From JAHECW01 sp964641415 (GTDB taxonomy: Bacteria > Acidobacteriota > Thermoanaerobaculia > Thermoanaerobaculales > Sulfomarinibacteraceae), in NCBI GenBank assembly GCA_964641415.1, contig CAZXMW010000012.1, positions 22,519 to 86,518 of the forward strand: DNA of 64,000 nucleotides, written 5' to 3'. This document shows positions 8,385 to 17,077 of this stretch, one piece after another. Both the position numbers and the translations under genes were made by a program. Under the pieces are notes generated by a model that saw nothing but the letters and a program-made list of their open reading frames with translations, was not told the DNA's origin and searched no databases. Positions within the stretch are counted from its first letter, which is position 1. Every line of letters starts with the position of its first letter.

Positions 8385-9794
8385 GTGTCGGCGTCGCTGT
8401 GCTACATTGCGCCGGACGTGTTGCACCGCAGAAGATGGGTCCCGTGGGTCGGCTGGGTCGTCGTCGTGGCGCTGCTCGCGGCGTTTCTTTGGGGCCTCAA
8501 CCGGCGGGCCCGCCTCGAGGCTTCCGGCGAGCAGGCGGTGAACATGCTCTTCGTGCCGTCGGTGGAGCAGGGCACCCTGGTCCGGCGCGGCGACGAGCTC
8601 GCCCGTTTCGTCCGATCCGACAGCGGGCTGACCCTGCGGTCGCAGGTGCCGACCAGCTACGCGGCGGTCATCGAGGCGCTCGGCGCCGGTCAGGCCGACG
8701 TCGCCTGGATCCCGGCCTTCGCCTACGTGCTGGCCAACGCCCGTTACGGCGCCGAGGCCCGGCTCCAGGTGGTGAGGTCGGTGGACCGCTACGGCATTCT
8801 CGTCACCCGGTCAGGCCCCGGCGAACCGGAGGCCCTCGGCGCCCTCGCCGGTCAGCCGGTGGCGTTCCCGGCGACAGTCGCCGGCCGGCTCCGAGAGATG
8901 CTCGTCGAGCTGCTCGACGATGCCGCGCCGGGCTGGGTCGAGGTGCCGGTGACCGACGACGAGGCCGCGGTTCGCGCCCTGGTCGAGCGCACCGACGGCG
9001 TCGTCGCCGCTGCGAGCCGCCACGTCACCTCTGGGCCCAACGACTTCGTCGGCGACGGCCGCAAGCAGCTCGAGTACGACCGGCCGGGGACCATGCGCGC
9101 CACCCGCGTCGTCCACCGCACGACCGAGCCCGCGCCCGAGCTGAGCAGGGTGTACTACGGCTGTATCCTGACCCGGTCGGACTCGGGCATCGACCGGATC
9201 GAGGACCTCAACGGCCGGACCTTCGCTTTCTCGGACGAGACCTCGACCTCGGGCCACATTTTCGCTCGCGCGCTGCTTCAGCGGCACCGGGTCGAGCTCG
9301 GCCACGTGTTCTTCGCTGGCGGTCACCCGAACGCGGTGCAGGCGGTGGCCGACGACAAGGTGGCGGGCGGCGCGTCGTTCTACTCGCCACCTTCGGCGGC
9401 CAACGAGGCCGACGGCACCAAGGTCGGCGACGCGCGTTTTCTGATCGTCAAGAACATGCCCGAGCAGGAGCGGCGCGAGGAGTTTCTCGCCACCGTCCGG
9501 GTGCTGGCGCTCACCGAACCCATCCCCAACGACGTGTGCTGCGTCCGCCGAGGTTTTCCGGCGGCGACGTGGCGCCGCTTCGAGGCCTCGCTGCAGCGCT
9601 TCCTACAAACCGACGAGGGACAGAGCGCCTACTACGACCTGGTTGCCGGAGTCGCCGCCGAACCGTGCACCGACACCGACTTCGACGACTTCCGCGATGC
9701 CCTCAAACGAGCCGGAGTCAGTGCCTCGAAGCTGCTCGAGGCGGCGGAGGCCAAGCTCGAGCGGCGTCGGGCGCAATCCGGAGGCGGCTCGTGA
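8385..9794 (+). CDS. PhnD-type substrate-binding protein, membrane-anchored
   Basis: A binding protein of about 469 residues for a phosphonate/phosphite/phosphate-ester class ABC transporter. It starts with a basic stretch and one transmembrane helix (VGWVVVVALLAAFLWGL) that shows no lipobox or clear cleavage site, so it looks tethered to the membrane. The rest is a two-lobed periplasmic fold with PhnD-like segments: PTSYAAVIEALGAGQADVAWIPAFAYVLA, then DLNGRTFAFSDETSTSGHIFARALL. The true ligand cannot be read from sequence. The start is uncertain (GTG 8385 or about 8418). It overlaps the ATPase gene by four bases (GTGA). Confidence 0.8.
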   Translation: MSASLCYIAPDVLHRRRWVPWVGWVVVVALLAAFLWGLNRRARLEASGEQAVNMLFVPSVEQGTLVRRGDELARFVRSDSGLTLRSQVPTSYAAVIEALGAGQADVAWIPAFAYVLANARYGAEARLQVVRSVDRYGILVTRSGPGEPEALGALAGQPVAFPATVAGRLREMLVELLDDAAPGWVEVPVTDDEAAVRALVERTDGVVAAASRHVTSGPNDFVGDGRKQLEYDRPGTMRATRVVHRTTEPAPELSRVYYGCILTRSDSGIDRIEDLNGRTFAFSDETSTSGHIFARALLQRHRVELGHVFFAGGHPNAVQAVADDKVAGGASFYSPPSAANEADGTKVGDARFLIVKNMPEQERREEFLATVRVLALTEPIPNDVCCVRRGFPAATWRRFEASLQRFLQTDEGQSAYYDLVAGVAAEPCTDTDFDDFRDALKRAGVSASKLLEAAEAKLERRRAQSGGGS

Positions 9795-10570
9795 CCGGCG
9801 AGGCGGCGATCCGGGTCGCCGACCTCGGGATGGTCTACCCGGGGGGCATCCGCGCCCTCGACGGTGTGTCGCTCGAGGTTCGGCGCGGCGAGTTCCTGGC
9901 CGTGCTCGGGCTGTCGGGGTCGGGCAAGTCGACCCTGCTGCGCTGCATCAACCGGCTCATCGATCCGACCGAGGGGCGGGTCTGGATTCTCGGTGACGAG
10001 ATCACCGGCGCACGGGGCGCCCGGCTGCGCGCCATGCGGCGCCAGGCCGCCATGATCTTCCAGCAGTTCAACCTGGTCCGCCGCCACACCGTGCTGCACA
10101 ACGTGTTGTCCGGGGCCCTCGGCCGGAGCCCGATGCTCTCGAGCCTGCTGCTTTCGTTCAGCGCCGAGGAGCGCGACCGCGCGGTGGCCTGCCTCGAGCG
10201 GGTCGGGCTCGCCGATCGGACGGCGAGCCGGGCCGACGCCCTGTCGGGTGGTCAGCAGCAGCGGGTCGCCATCGCCCGCGCGCTGATGCAGGAACCACAG
10301 CTGATCCTCGCCGATGAGCCGGTCGCCTCTCTCGACCCGGCGCTTCGCCACTCGGTGATGCGTCACATCGAGGTTCTCAACCGCGACGAGGGCATGACCG
10401 TGATGTGCTCGCTGCACGACATCGACCTGGTGACCAAGTATGCGACCCGGATGGTCGCGCTGCGCGACGGCCAGCTGGTCTGGGAGGGTGTGCCCGACCA
10501 GTTCGACCACGCAACCTTCAAAGAGATCTACGGCGAGGACGCCCAGCCGGCGTCCAACACGGGGTTCTGA
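9791..10570 (+). CDS. phnC: PhnC-type ABC transporter ATPase
   Basis: A cytoplasmic ATPase of 259 residues powering the neighbouring permease. It has Walker A GLSGSGKST, Q-loop FQQFNLVRR, signature LSGGQQQR, Walker B LILADEPVASLDP and the switch histidine in SLHDIDL. The Asp-Pro-type Walker B and the FNLV..HTVL segment fit PhnC. GTG 9791 is the only start compatible with the upstream stop (GTGA overlap). The permease gene follows after two bases. Confidence 0.88.
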   Translation: MTGEAAIRVADLGMVYPGGIRALDGVSLEVRRGEFLAVLGLSGSGKSTLLRCINRLIDPTEGRVWILGDEITGARGARLRAMRRQAAMIFQQFNLVRRHTVLHNVLSGALGRSPMLSSLLLSFSAEERDRAVACLERVGLADRTASRADALSGGQQQRVAIARALMQEPQLILADEPVASLDPALRHSVMRHIEVLNRDEGMTVMCSLHDIDLVTKYATRMVALRDGQLVWEGVPDQFDHATFKEIYGEDAQPASNTGF

Positions 10571-10572
10571 GC

Positions 10573-11661
10573 GTGGCGACGCCGGAAATCTCCGCCCGGT
10601 CGGTGTGGCAGACCGCGCTGGCGCGGCTCCAGGCGGTGGCGATCGATGCCGTGCTCATCGGGATCGTGGTCCTCATGGTCGAGTTCCTGGCCCTCGCGTT
10701 CTCCGGCCGGCGGGGATCGACCGGGCTGCTGCTGTCGGCCGAGCACATCCTCGACCTGCTGCACTACGGCCGTGCCGCTCTGGTCGCGACAGCGCTCGCT
10801 GTGCTGTGGAATCTCTCAGAAGGCCGGGTCGGCGCCTCGCCCGGCGGCGCCTGGACGTCCGGCGAACCCGACTGGGAAGCCTCGCTGGACTGGAACCGGA
10901 CGCTGCGCGGTTGGTTCGTCGCGGTCTTCGTCGAGCTCACTTTCTTCACCGGCTGGCTCATCACCGAGCTCGACCTGGTCACGTTCCTGACCAAGTTCGG
11001 CAAGGCGGCCGACATCGTCCGCGGCCTCGCCAACCCGTCGAGCGCCGTGCTCCACGAGGGGCTGGTGCTGCTGGTCCAGACCGTGTTCCTGGCCTTCATG
11101 GCGACCGCCTTCGCGATTCCGGTCGCCTTCGTGCTCGCCTTCCCGTCGGCGCGGAACCTGACCCGCGGCTCGGCAACCGGGCAGCTCGTGTACACCGTCG
11201 CCCGGACCCTCATGAACTTCGTCCGCGCCGTCGAGCCTCTGGTCTGGGCTCTGATCTTCATCTCGTGGGTCGGGATCGGGCCCTTCGCCGGGGTGCTCGC
11301 CCTGTGGGTCCACTCGGTGGCGGCGCTGACCAAGCTCTACTCGGAGCAGATCGAGTCCATCGATCCCGGGCCCATGGAGGCCATCGCCGCGACCGGGGCG
11401 TCGGCGCTCCAGGTGCTGCGCTACGGCGTCGTGCCCCAGGTCATTCCGCCCTTCCTCAGCTTCACGATCTACCGCTGGGACATCAACGTCCGGATGTCGA
11501 CCATCATCGGCTTCGTCGGTGGCGGCGGCATCGGCTACATCCTCAAGCCGCGAGTCGACCTCGGCGAGTGGGGCGAGGTCGGCACCCTGGTGCTGCTCAT
11601 CGCCGGCACCGTGTGGCTCATGGACGTCATCTCCGCCAAGATCCGCGAGCGGATTGTCTAG
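10573..11661 (+). CDS. phnE: PhnE-type ABC transporter permease
   Basis: An inner-membrane permease of 362 residues. The C-terminal half is standard BPD_transp_1, with the EAA loop MEAIAATGASALQVLRYGVVPQVIPPF and the conserved GGGGIGYILKPRV. The N-terminal third holds two extra hydrophobic segments (IDAVLIGIVVLMVEFLALAF and FVAVFVELTFFTGWLI) separated by a soluble insert rich in Trp and Gly. This makes it longer than usual PhnE (about 260-270). Start GTG 10573 lies two bases after the ATPase stop. It completes a three-gene transporter; no C-P lyase or phosphonatase genes are nearby. Confidence 0.85.
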   Translation: MATPEISARSVWQTALARLQAVAIDAVLIGIVVLMVEFLALAFSGRRGSTGLLLSAEHILDLLHYGRAALVATALAVLWNLSEGRVGASPGGAWTSGEPDWEASLDWNRTLRGWFVAVFVELTFFTGWLITELDLVTFLTKFGKAADIVRGLANPSSAVLHEGLVLLVQTVFLAFMATAFAIPVAFVLAFPSARNLTRGSATGQLVYTVARTLMNFVRAVEPLVWALIFISWVGIGPFAGVLALWVHSVAALTKLYSEQIESIDPGPMEAIAATGASALQVLRYGVVPQVIPPFLSFTIYRWDINVRMSTIIGFVGGGGIGYILKPRVDLGEWGEVGTLVLLIAGTVWLMDVISAKIRERIV

Positions 11662-12047
11662 ACATCGCAGCATCGCAGCATCGCAGTTCAACGCAGAGGC
11701 GCAGAGACGCAGAGCGCCCACCCACACCCACCCATTTCAACGCAAAGACGCAAAGGCGCGAAGGCGCAAAGCCATCGTAGGGATCCCAAAGCCCATCGCA
11801 GACATCGCAATGTAACTCCGTGGTTCTCCGTGGGCTCAGTGGTTCAACTGCGATGGATGCGATGTCATCCGCGACGATCCGCTTTTCCTTCTCTGCGATG
11901 CTTCGCGTCTCGGCGGTTCGGATGTGGCCACGGCCGCGGACGCGGGCACGGATACGGATACGGAAACGGATTCGGAGACGGCCTCGGTTACGGATACGGA
12001 TACGGATACGAAAACGGAAACGGACTCGGGACCGGACCCGGCAACCC
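11662..12047. other. 386-base intergenic region filled with short repeats
   Basis: Lies between convergent phnE and the MacB-like gene. It contains a tandem catcgcag run (11665-11690), cgcagaggcgcagagacgcag and cgcaaagacgcaaaggcgcg units (11695-11770), a ctccgtggttctccgtggg unit (11816-11835), a gatgcttcgcgtctcggcgg fragment of the GCGAAGACGC family, and the hexamer array. I see no credible gene. Confidence 0.75.
11930..12034. repeat. Degenerate hexamer array (array 2)
   Basis: About 17 units of (c/a)ggNNa form, for example cacggatacggatacggaaa. It is the reverse-complement sense of array 1 and ends just before the stop of the minus-strand permease. All frames read as low-complexity dipeptides, so it is not coding. 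Confidence 0.75.
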
Positions 12048-13280
12048 CTACTCCCACCGCAGCGCGTCGATGGGATTGAGGTTGGCGGCGCGAAGGGCGG
12101 GGTAGAGCCCGGAGCCGATACCGACCGCCATGGAGACACCGAAGGCGAGCACAACGGACCACAAGGTGACGACCGTCGACCAGCCGGCGGACGCGGCGAC
12201 GAGCTTGGAGATGACGAGCCCGAGGACGACCCCGGCGACGCCGCCGAGGACGCTGATCGCGAAGCTCTCCATCAGGAACAATGTCCGGATGTCGTCCCGT
12301 CGTGCGCCCATGGCCCGGCGGACGCCGATCTCGCGGGTCCGCTCGAAGACGGTGGCGAGCATGATGTTGGCGATGCCGATGCCGCCCACCAGCAGCGAGA
12401 TTCCGGCGATGGCGCCCATCACGATGTTGAACAGCCGTTGGGTCCGGCGGCTCTGCTCGAGCAGGGCCTCCGGCACCACGAGCTCGTAGTCTTCCTCGCC
12501 GCCGTGCAGGCGGTCGAGAAGCTGGTCGATGAGCCGTGCGGCCTCAGCAGGGGATGCGTCTGCCGTCAGGCGGACGATGATCTCGTCAAGCGGCGCCTCG
12601 AGGGCCGGAAGGTCGAGCTTTCGAATCGCTGTGCTCACCGGCAGATAGATGTCGAGATCGGAGGACCCGACGGTGACGCCCTGGACCGAGGCGGCGCCGC
12701 CGGCGCCACCGAGCACTCCGACCACCTCGAGCCAGAGCTCATTGATCTTGACAACATGGCCGATCGGCCCCGAGTAGCCGAAGAGCTCGCGGCGGACGCC
12801 GTCCCCGATGACGCAAACTTGGGCGTGGTTGCGGACGTCGACGGCGTCTATGAATCGCCCGCTCGCGACCTTGAGGCTGGTGAGCTCAGCGAAGGCGGCA
12901 TCGACACCGTGGGCGGTGGCGTCAACGGTGCGACCGCCCGACAGCACGGTGTAGGGCTCGATCTCGACCCGGGCGCAGGTCTGCTCGACGCCGGGCACGG
13001 CGTCGGCGATGGCGACGGCGTCCCGCCGCGACACGCCGAGTGAGGTCTCCCGCACTTCTTGGAGCTCGTCGTCGCGCATGTCGACGTCGCGCACGAGCAC
13101 GTTGCGGACCCCGAGTCGTTCGATCATCGCCATGGCCTCGCGCTCGGCGCCCTCGCCGATCGACAGCATGGCGATCACCGCGCCGACCCCGAAGATCATG
13201 CCGAGCATGGTGAGCATCGAGCGCAGCTTATGGGTCGCGAGATTCTCGACCGCGGTCCGGAACGCGTCGGCGAGGGTCAC
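12048..13280 (-). CDS. MacB/FtsX-family ABC permease
   Basis: A 410-residue permease with the MacB topology. An N-terminal helix (LRSMLTMLGMIFGVGAVIAMLSIG) is followed by a periplasmic MacB_PCD domain of about 200 residues and three C-terminal helices containing the FtsX signature (ERTREIGVRRAMGARRDDI). Such permeases do not form a substrate channel; they drive mechanotransmission to an adaptor and an outer-membrane partner. The GTG start overlaps the stop of the preceding adaptor (GTGA). No ATPase gene is adjacent, which is unusual; it must be supplied from elsewhere. Confidence 0.88.
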   Translation of the reverse strand: MTLADAFRTAVENLATHKLRSMLTMLGMIFGVGAVIAMLSIGEGAEREAMAMIERLGVRNVLVRDVDMRDDELQEVRETSLGVSRRDAVAIADAVPGVEQTCARVEIEPYTVLSGGRTVDATAHGVDAAFAELTSLKVASGRFIDAVDVRNHAQVCVIGDGVRRELFGYSGPIGHVVKINELWLEVVGVLGGAGGAASVQGVTVGSSDLDIYLPVSTAIRKLDLPALEAPLDEIIVRLTADASPAEAARLIDQLLDRLHGGEEDYELVVPEALLEQSRRTQRLFNIVMGAIAGISLLVGGIGIANIMLATVFERTREIGVRRAMGARRDDIRTLFLMESFAISVLGGVAGVVLGLVISKLVAASAGWSTVVTLWSVVLAFGVSMAVGIGSGLYPALRAANLNPIDALRWE

Positions 13281-14557
13281 CGGCGGCCCCCGGGGACGAT
13301 GGGTCCGCCGGTGGTCGCGGATTCCACGTCGTTCGCGTCGCCGACGATCATCGGGTTGCCGAGAGCGATCCGGTCGCGGTCGGACAACCCGCTCGTGACG
13401 ACGACCCTGCCGAAGGCGGCGGGCCCGAGCTCGACCTGAACCGGGACGAACTGGGGTCTCTGCCACCGGTACACGACGGGCTCTCCTTCGAGGCGGCAGA
13501 TCGCCTGGCGCGGCACAGTGATGACGTGATCGTAGTCGGCGATGAGGATCTCGGCGTGCACCCGGGTACCCGGTTTCATGACTTCGGGCACGGTATCTTC
13601 GAGCTCGAGCACGGTGCGAAAGTACTGAACTGGGACTTGTCGATTTCGGCGGCCGGCCATGGGGTCGACGCTCCTGAGGGAGGCGGCATGAGCGGTGTCG
13701 GGATCCGATTCGAGCCACACGGTTGCCGGCTGACCGGGGTGGAGGTCGCCGGCATCGGCCTCGAGGACGTAGACCTCGGCCTGCATCTCGGCCAGGTCGG
13801 GGATGCTGGCGAGCGGGCGTCCCGACCACACCGTGTCGCCGACCCGAACCGGGTTGCCGCGCCAGTCCCGCTCGATCATGACGATTCCGGGGTGCGGCGC
13901 CTGCACCTCGAGGGCGGCGAGCCCCTCCTCGGCCTGGTCGATCTTGATGTCCGCCTTGCGCTGTTCGATGGCGAGAAGCTCGATCTCGGCCCGCGACAGC
14001 CGGTCCTCGACCTTCCGTGATCTTGTCGCGTGCTCGGCCCGAATCCCGGCGAGCTCGGTATCGATCCGCGACTCGGTGATCTCGTTCTTGGAGTAGAGGA
14101 GCGAGTCCGTGCTCCGGAACTCGCGCGCCAACTCGAGCTCCTCACCGGCCACCTCGACGTCGAGCTCGAGCTTGCCGACGCTGGTCTCGCGGCCGGTTTC
14201 CGCGCTCGCGATCCGGTACCCGCTGATTCTCCGGTCGGAGAGGCCGTCCTCGAGCCTTTTCTCGAGCTGACTGGGGTCGAAGCGAGCGATGACGTCGCCC
14301 GCTTCGACCCGGGTTCCTTCCTCGACGAGCCAGGCCAGGACGAACGGAACCTGGGGGTTGATCGGAGCGGTCAACGGCGTCGCCCGGACCGCCGCCAGGA
14401 TCCCTTCGGCAGTGACCCGGGCCCGGAACGACGCAGCGCGGATCTCGGTGGTTGGAAAGGTCGGTCCATCGGCGCCGAGCCCAACGCTGAGAACCGAGAC
14501 CGCGGCAACGACGACTGCGATCGCGCCGACGACGAGCCACCGGTCACGGCTCACCAT
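13277..14557 (-). CDS. Membrane-fusion (HlyD/MacA-like) adaptor 1
   Basis: A periplasmic adaptor of 426 residues anchored by one N-terminal helix (WLVVGAIAVVVAAVSVLSVGL). The order is beta-barrel/lipoyl half (FVLAWLVEEGTRVEAGDVIARFDP), a long coiled coil (about residues 95-215), the second lipoyl half (IVMIERDWRGNPVRVGDTVWSG) and a membrane-proximal domain. It belongs to a run of three related adaptors and overlaps both neighbours, so all four genes are likely co-translated. Confidence 0.85.
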   Translation of the reverse strand: MVSRDRWLVVGAIAVVVAAVSVLSVGLGADGPTFPTTEIRAASFRARVTAEGILAAVRATPLTAPINPQVPFVLAWLVEEGTRVEAGDVIARFDPSQLEKRLEDGLSDRRISGYRIASAETGRETSVGKLELDVEVAGEELELAREFRSTDSLLYSKNEITESRIDTELAGIRAEHATRSRKVEDRLSRAEIELLAIEQRKADIKIDQAEEGLAALEVQAPHPGIVMIERDWRGNPVRVGDTVWSGRPLASIPDLAEMQAEVYVLEADAGDLHPGQPATVWLESDPDTAHAASLRSVDPMAGRRNRQVPVQYFRTVLELEDTVPEVMKPGTRVHAEILIADYDHVITVPRQAICRLEGEPVVYRWQRPQFVPVQVELGPAAFGRVVVTSGLSDRDRIALGNPMIVGDANDVESATTGGPIVPGGRR

Positions 14558-15762
14558 CGGGGCTCCAGCGAGAGCAGGTCGCCCGGTTCGACGCCGTCGA
14601 GGACCTCGACCTGATCCGCGTTCCGGCGACCGAGAACAACCGGCGCCGGACGCCAGCCGAGCACACCGCGCCGATGGACCAGGGTTTCGCCGCGGTCCGC
14701 GAACACCGAGGTCATCGGAATGAGAACCGCGCCCTCGCGGCGTTCGATCTCGACCGTGCCGCGGACCCGCATGCCGGGGCGCATCCGCTCGAGGTCGGTC
14801 TTCTCGAGCGAGATCGTCAGCTTGACGACCTTGAGAGGATTGCGCCAGCTCTTGTGCTGGACGGCGCGGGACACCGCGGCAACGGCCCCGCGGTACTCCC
14901 GGTCGGGGTAGGCGTCGAGACGGACGGACACCGGCTGACCCTCCCGGACCCGGCCGGCCTCGGCCTCCTTGATCTCACCGTCCACCTCCATCACGCTCAG
15001 ATCCGGAATCTCGAGCACCGGTTCGCCAACCCAGCAGCTGTCGCCGACCTTCTTCTTCTCGTTCTGCCAGTTGCTGAGGTAGACGACGATGCCCCTGCGC
15101 GGCGCGATTCGCTGCATCCGTTCGATTCCATCACGGATCTGAGCGACCTCCGACTCGACTCGCTCGAGGTTGGCCTCGAGCACAGCCAGCTCCTCGGAGC
15201 CGGCGGTGCGGGTCGCCGCGATTCGCCGTCGGACGAGGTCGACCTCGAGCTCGGCGAGCTCGAGATCGAGGCGGGCCTTCTCGACGTCGTTGTTCGAGTA
15301 GAGCTGGTTGGGCCGATCGGCGATGAGCCCGGCCTTGCGCAGGCGAGCCTCGACCTCGGCGAGCGCCAAACGGTCGTTGGCGATCGTCGCCTCGAGGTCG
15401 ACCCGCTTTTTGTCGACCTCGGCGCGGGCGGCGTCGAGATCGGCAATCTTGGTCTGGAGCCGCTGCTGCAGCTCCGACGGGTCGAAACCGAGCACCGGTT
15501 GACCGGTCTCGACCTCTGTGCCTTCATCGGCCATCATGGAGATCTTGAACCGCCAGAGGTTGTGCACCTGCGGCGGGGTGAGCACGGAGGAGTCCACCGC
15601 GCGCAGCGTTCCATTGAAATCGACCGAGATCACTAGATCGTCGCGCAATGCCCGGATCGTTTTGCCCCCGGAGTGGTGCCATGCAACCGCCGTTGCGGCC
15701 ACGACGACCGACACCAGAACCAGCACCGGCGCGGCGAGCGTCAGGCGTCGCCGGGAGATCAT
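14551..15762 (-). CDS. Membrane-fusion (HlyD/MacA-like) adaptor 2
   Basis: A 403-residue adaptor with an N-terminal membrane helix (LTLAAPVLVLVSVVVAATAVAW). The lipoyl halves (ISMMADEGTEVETGQPVLGFDP and IVVYLSNWQNEKKKVGDSCWVG) flank a coiled coil rich in Glu, Arg and Leu. Start ATG 15762 overlaps the upstream stop (ATGA) and puts the helix at the N-terminus; the frame is open much further upstream, but that part reads as out-of-frame adaptor 3. It ends inside the start of adaptor 1. Confidence 0.85.
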   Translation of the reverse strand: MISRRRLTLAAPVLVLVSVVVAATAVAWHHSGGKTIRALRDDLVISVDFNGTLRAVDSSVLTPPQVHNLWRFKISMMADEGTEVETGQPVLGFDPSELQQRLQTKIADLDAARAEVDKKRVDLEATIANDRLALAEVEARLRKAGLIADRPNQLYSNNDVEKARLDLELAELEVDLVRRRIAATRTAGSEELAVLEANLERVESEVAQIRDGIERMQRIAPRRGIVVYLSNWQNEKKKVGDSCWVGEPVLEIPDLSVMEVDGEIKEAEAGRVREGQPVSVRLDAYPDREYRGAVAAVSRAVQHKSWRNPLKVVKLTISLEKTDLERMRPGMRVRGTVEIERREGAVLIPMTSVFADRGETLVHRRGVLGWRPAPVVLGRRNADQVEVLDGVEPGDLLSLEPRW

Positions 15763-16976
15763 GACCCGGCCTTTGAGACCGGCGCCAGCCGCTGACCGGT
15801 CTCGAGACCGCTGACGAGCTCGCAGAGCATCGCAGAGCAGGCGCCGACCTCGACGTCGGTCCAGGACCCTCCTGCGAGTCGGGCACGGTGTCGGCCGGAG
15901 GAGAGATCCAACGCTGCCCGCGGTACCAACAGACGGTCGGGGGAATCGCGCTCGATCTCGATCCGGACCGACATGCCGGGGACCAGCAGCACGTCGCCCC
16001 ACGAACCCACGATCTCGATCGTGACATCAAAGCCGCGGCGCTCCGAGAGAACGCGCTGCTCCCGTGCAATAGGGGTGATCGAGGTGACACGCCCGTCGAG
16101 CTCCAGCTCGGGCTCGATGTCCGGAATGCAGCGAGCCGCCATGCCGACCGCGATCATGCCGTCGTCGACGTCGCTCAACGAGGCGCGGACCCTCAGCCGG
16201 TCGAGATCGGGAATGGCAAGCACGGTCCAGCCCGGGAAAACCGTATCGCCGACCTGAAACTTCCGGTCCTCCCAGGGGTTCTTTTCGACGACGACGATGC
16301 CGTCTCGCGAAGCCGTGAGGCTGAGCGCGGCGAGGGCGGTTTCTGCGACGGTGAGCTCGCGTTCGCTCTTGCGATGCTCTTCCTCAGCGACCCGTGTTTC
16401 AGCGGTCACCTCAACGTGGCTCGACTCGAGGTCGGCGAGGGACTTCTCGTTGTCGGCCCGGGCCCTGATCGCCCGGAGTTCGGAAGCGCGCTGGTCGAAT
16501 CGGCTCCGGATCGACGCCGGTACCGACGCGTCGATCCGCGCTTTGGCGAGCGCGATCCGGGCTCGTTCGACGGCAGCCTCGGACTCTCGCAGTCGAGCTT
16601 CGCCGACAGCGCGCCTTTGAAGCAGCATCCGATAGCTCAGCTGAACCGTGCTGCGCTGCTGGTCGAGATTCGCGGTGAAGGTCGAGTTGTCGAACTCGAG
16701 AACGAGGTCGCCCTCGGCGACGGTCGAGCCGTCGTCTGCAAGCCGCTGGATCTGCAGACGGTGCTCCCGGGTTCTCGGCACCTTGATCTCGGTTCCCCGG
16801 ATCGCTTCCAGCTCGCCGGTGAGAAGGTGCCGTCGGACGAGCACTCCGCGGTGCACGCGAAGCTCCGTGGGAGAAGGGGGCGGTTCGGTGGAACGCGCGC
16901 AACCCGCGACCGCCGCCACGACACAGAGCAGAGTCGCGTACCAAAAGACACGATCGAATTGAGAGTATGTATTCAC
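15759..16976 (-). CDS. Lipoprotein membrane-fusion adaptor 3
   Basis: The first gene of the four-gene efflux unit, about 405 residues. The N-terminus is a lipoprotein signal ending in AAVAGC, so it should be lipid-anchored, unlike the two helix-anchored adaptors behind it. It then shows the usual lipoyl, coiled-coil and beta-barrel layout (IQRLADDGSTVAEGDLVLEFD; IVVVEKNPWEDRKFQVGDTVFPG). The start is GTG at 16976 or 16982; neither has a strong ribosome-binding site. A repeat-bearing gap of about 100 bases separates it from lpdA. Confidence 0.8.
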   Translation of the reverse strand: MNTYSQFDRVFWYATLLCVVAAVAGCARSTEPPPSPTELRVHRGVLVRRHLLTGELEAIRGTEIKVPRTREHRLQIQRLADDGSTVAEGDLVLEFDNSTFTANLDQQRSTVQLSYRMLLQRRAVGEARLRESEAAVERARIALAKARIDASVPASIRSRFDQRASELRAIRARADNEKSLADLESSHVEVTAETRVAEEEHRKSERELTVAETALAALSLTASRDGIVVVEKNPWEDRKFQVGDTVFPGWTVLAIPDLDRLRVRASLSDVDDGMIAVGMAARCIPDIEPELELDGRVTSITPIAREQRVLSERRGFDVTIEIVGSWGDVLLVPGMSVRIEIERDSPDRLLVPRAALDLSSGRHRARLAGGSWTDVEVGACSAMLCELVSGLETGQRLAPVSKAGS

Positions 16977-17011
16977 GATCACGACTATTCTACGTGATCT
17001 ATCAATGTTTG

Positions 17012-17048
17012 CGATGCTCGGCGATGTTCGCGTCTTGGCGGTTGATCC
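17012..17048. repeat. GCGAAGACGC-family half-palindrome (copy 2)
   Basis: gatgctcggcgatgttcgcg followed by tcttggcggttgat matches one arm of the family. It sits between lpdA and adaptor 3, and the opposite arm is not clear. Confidence 0.5.
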
Positions 17049-17077
17049 CCGCGACGACGCGGTCGCGGTCAATCGCT

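Noticed and set aside
11930..12034. Hexamer array as a possible CRISPR or coding repeat
   Set aside because: The unit is 6 bases with no spacers, and all frames give simple dipeptides. There are no cas genes.
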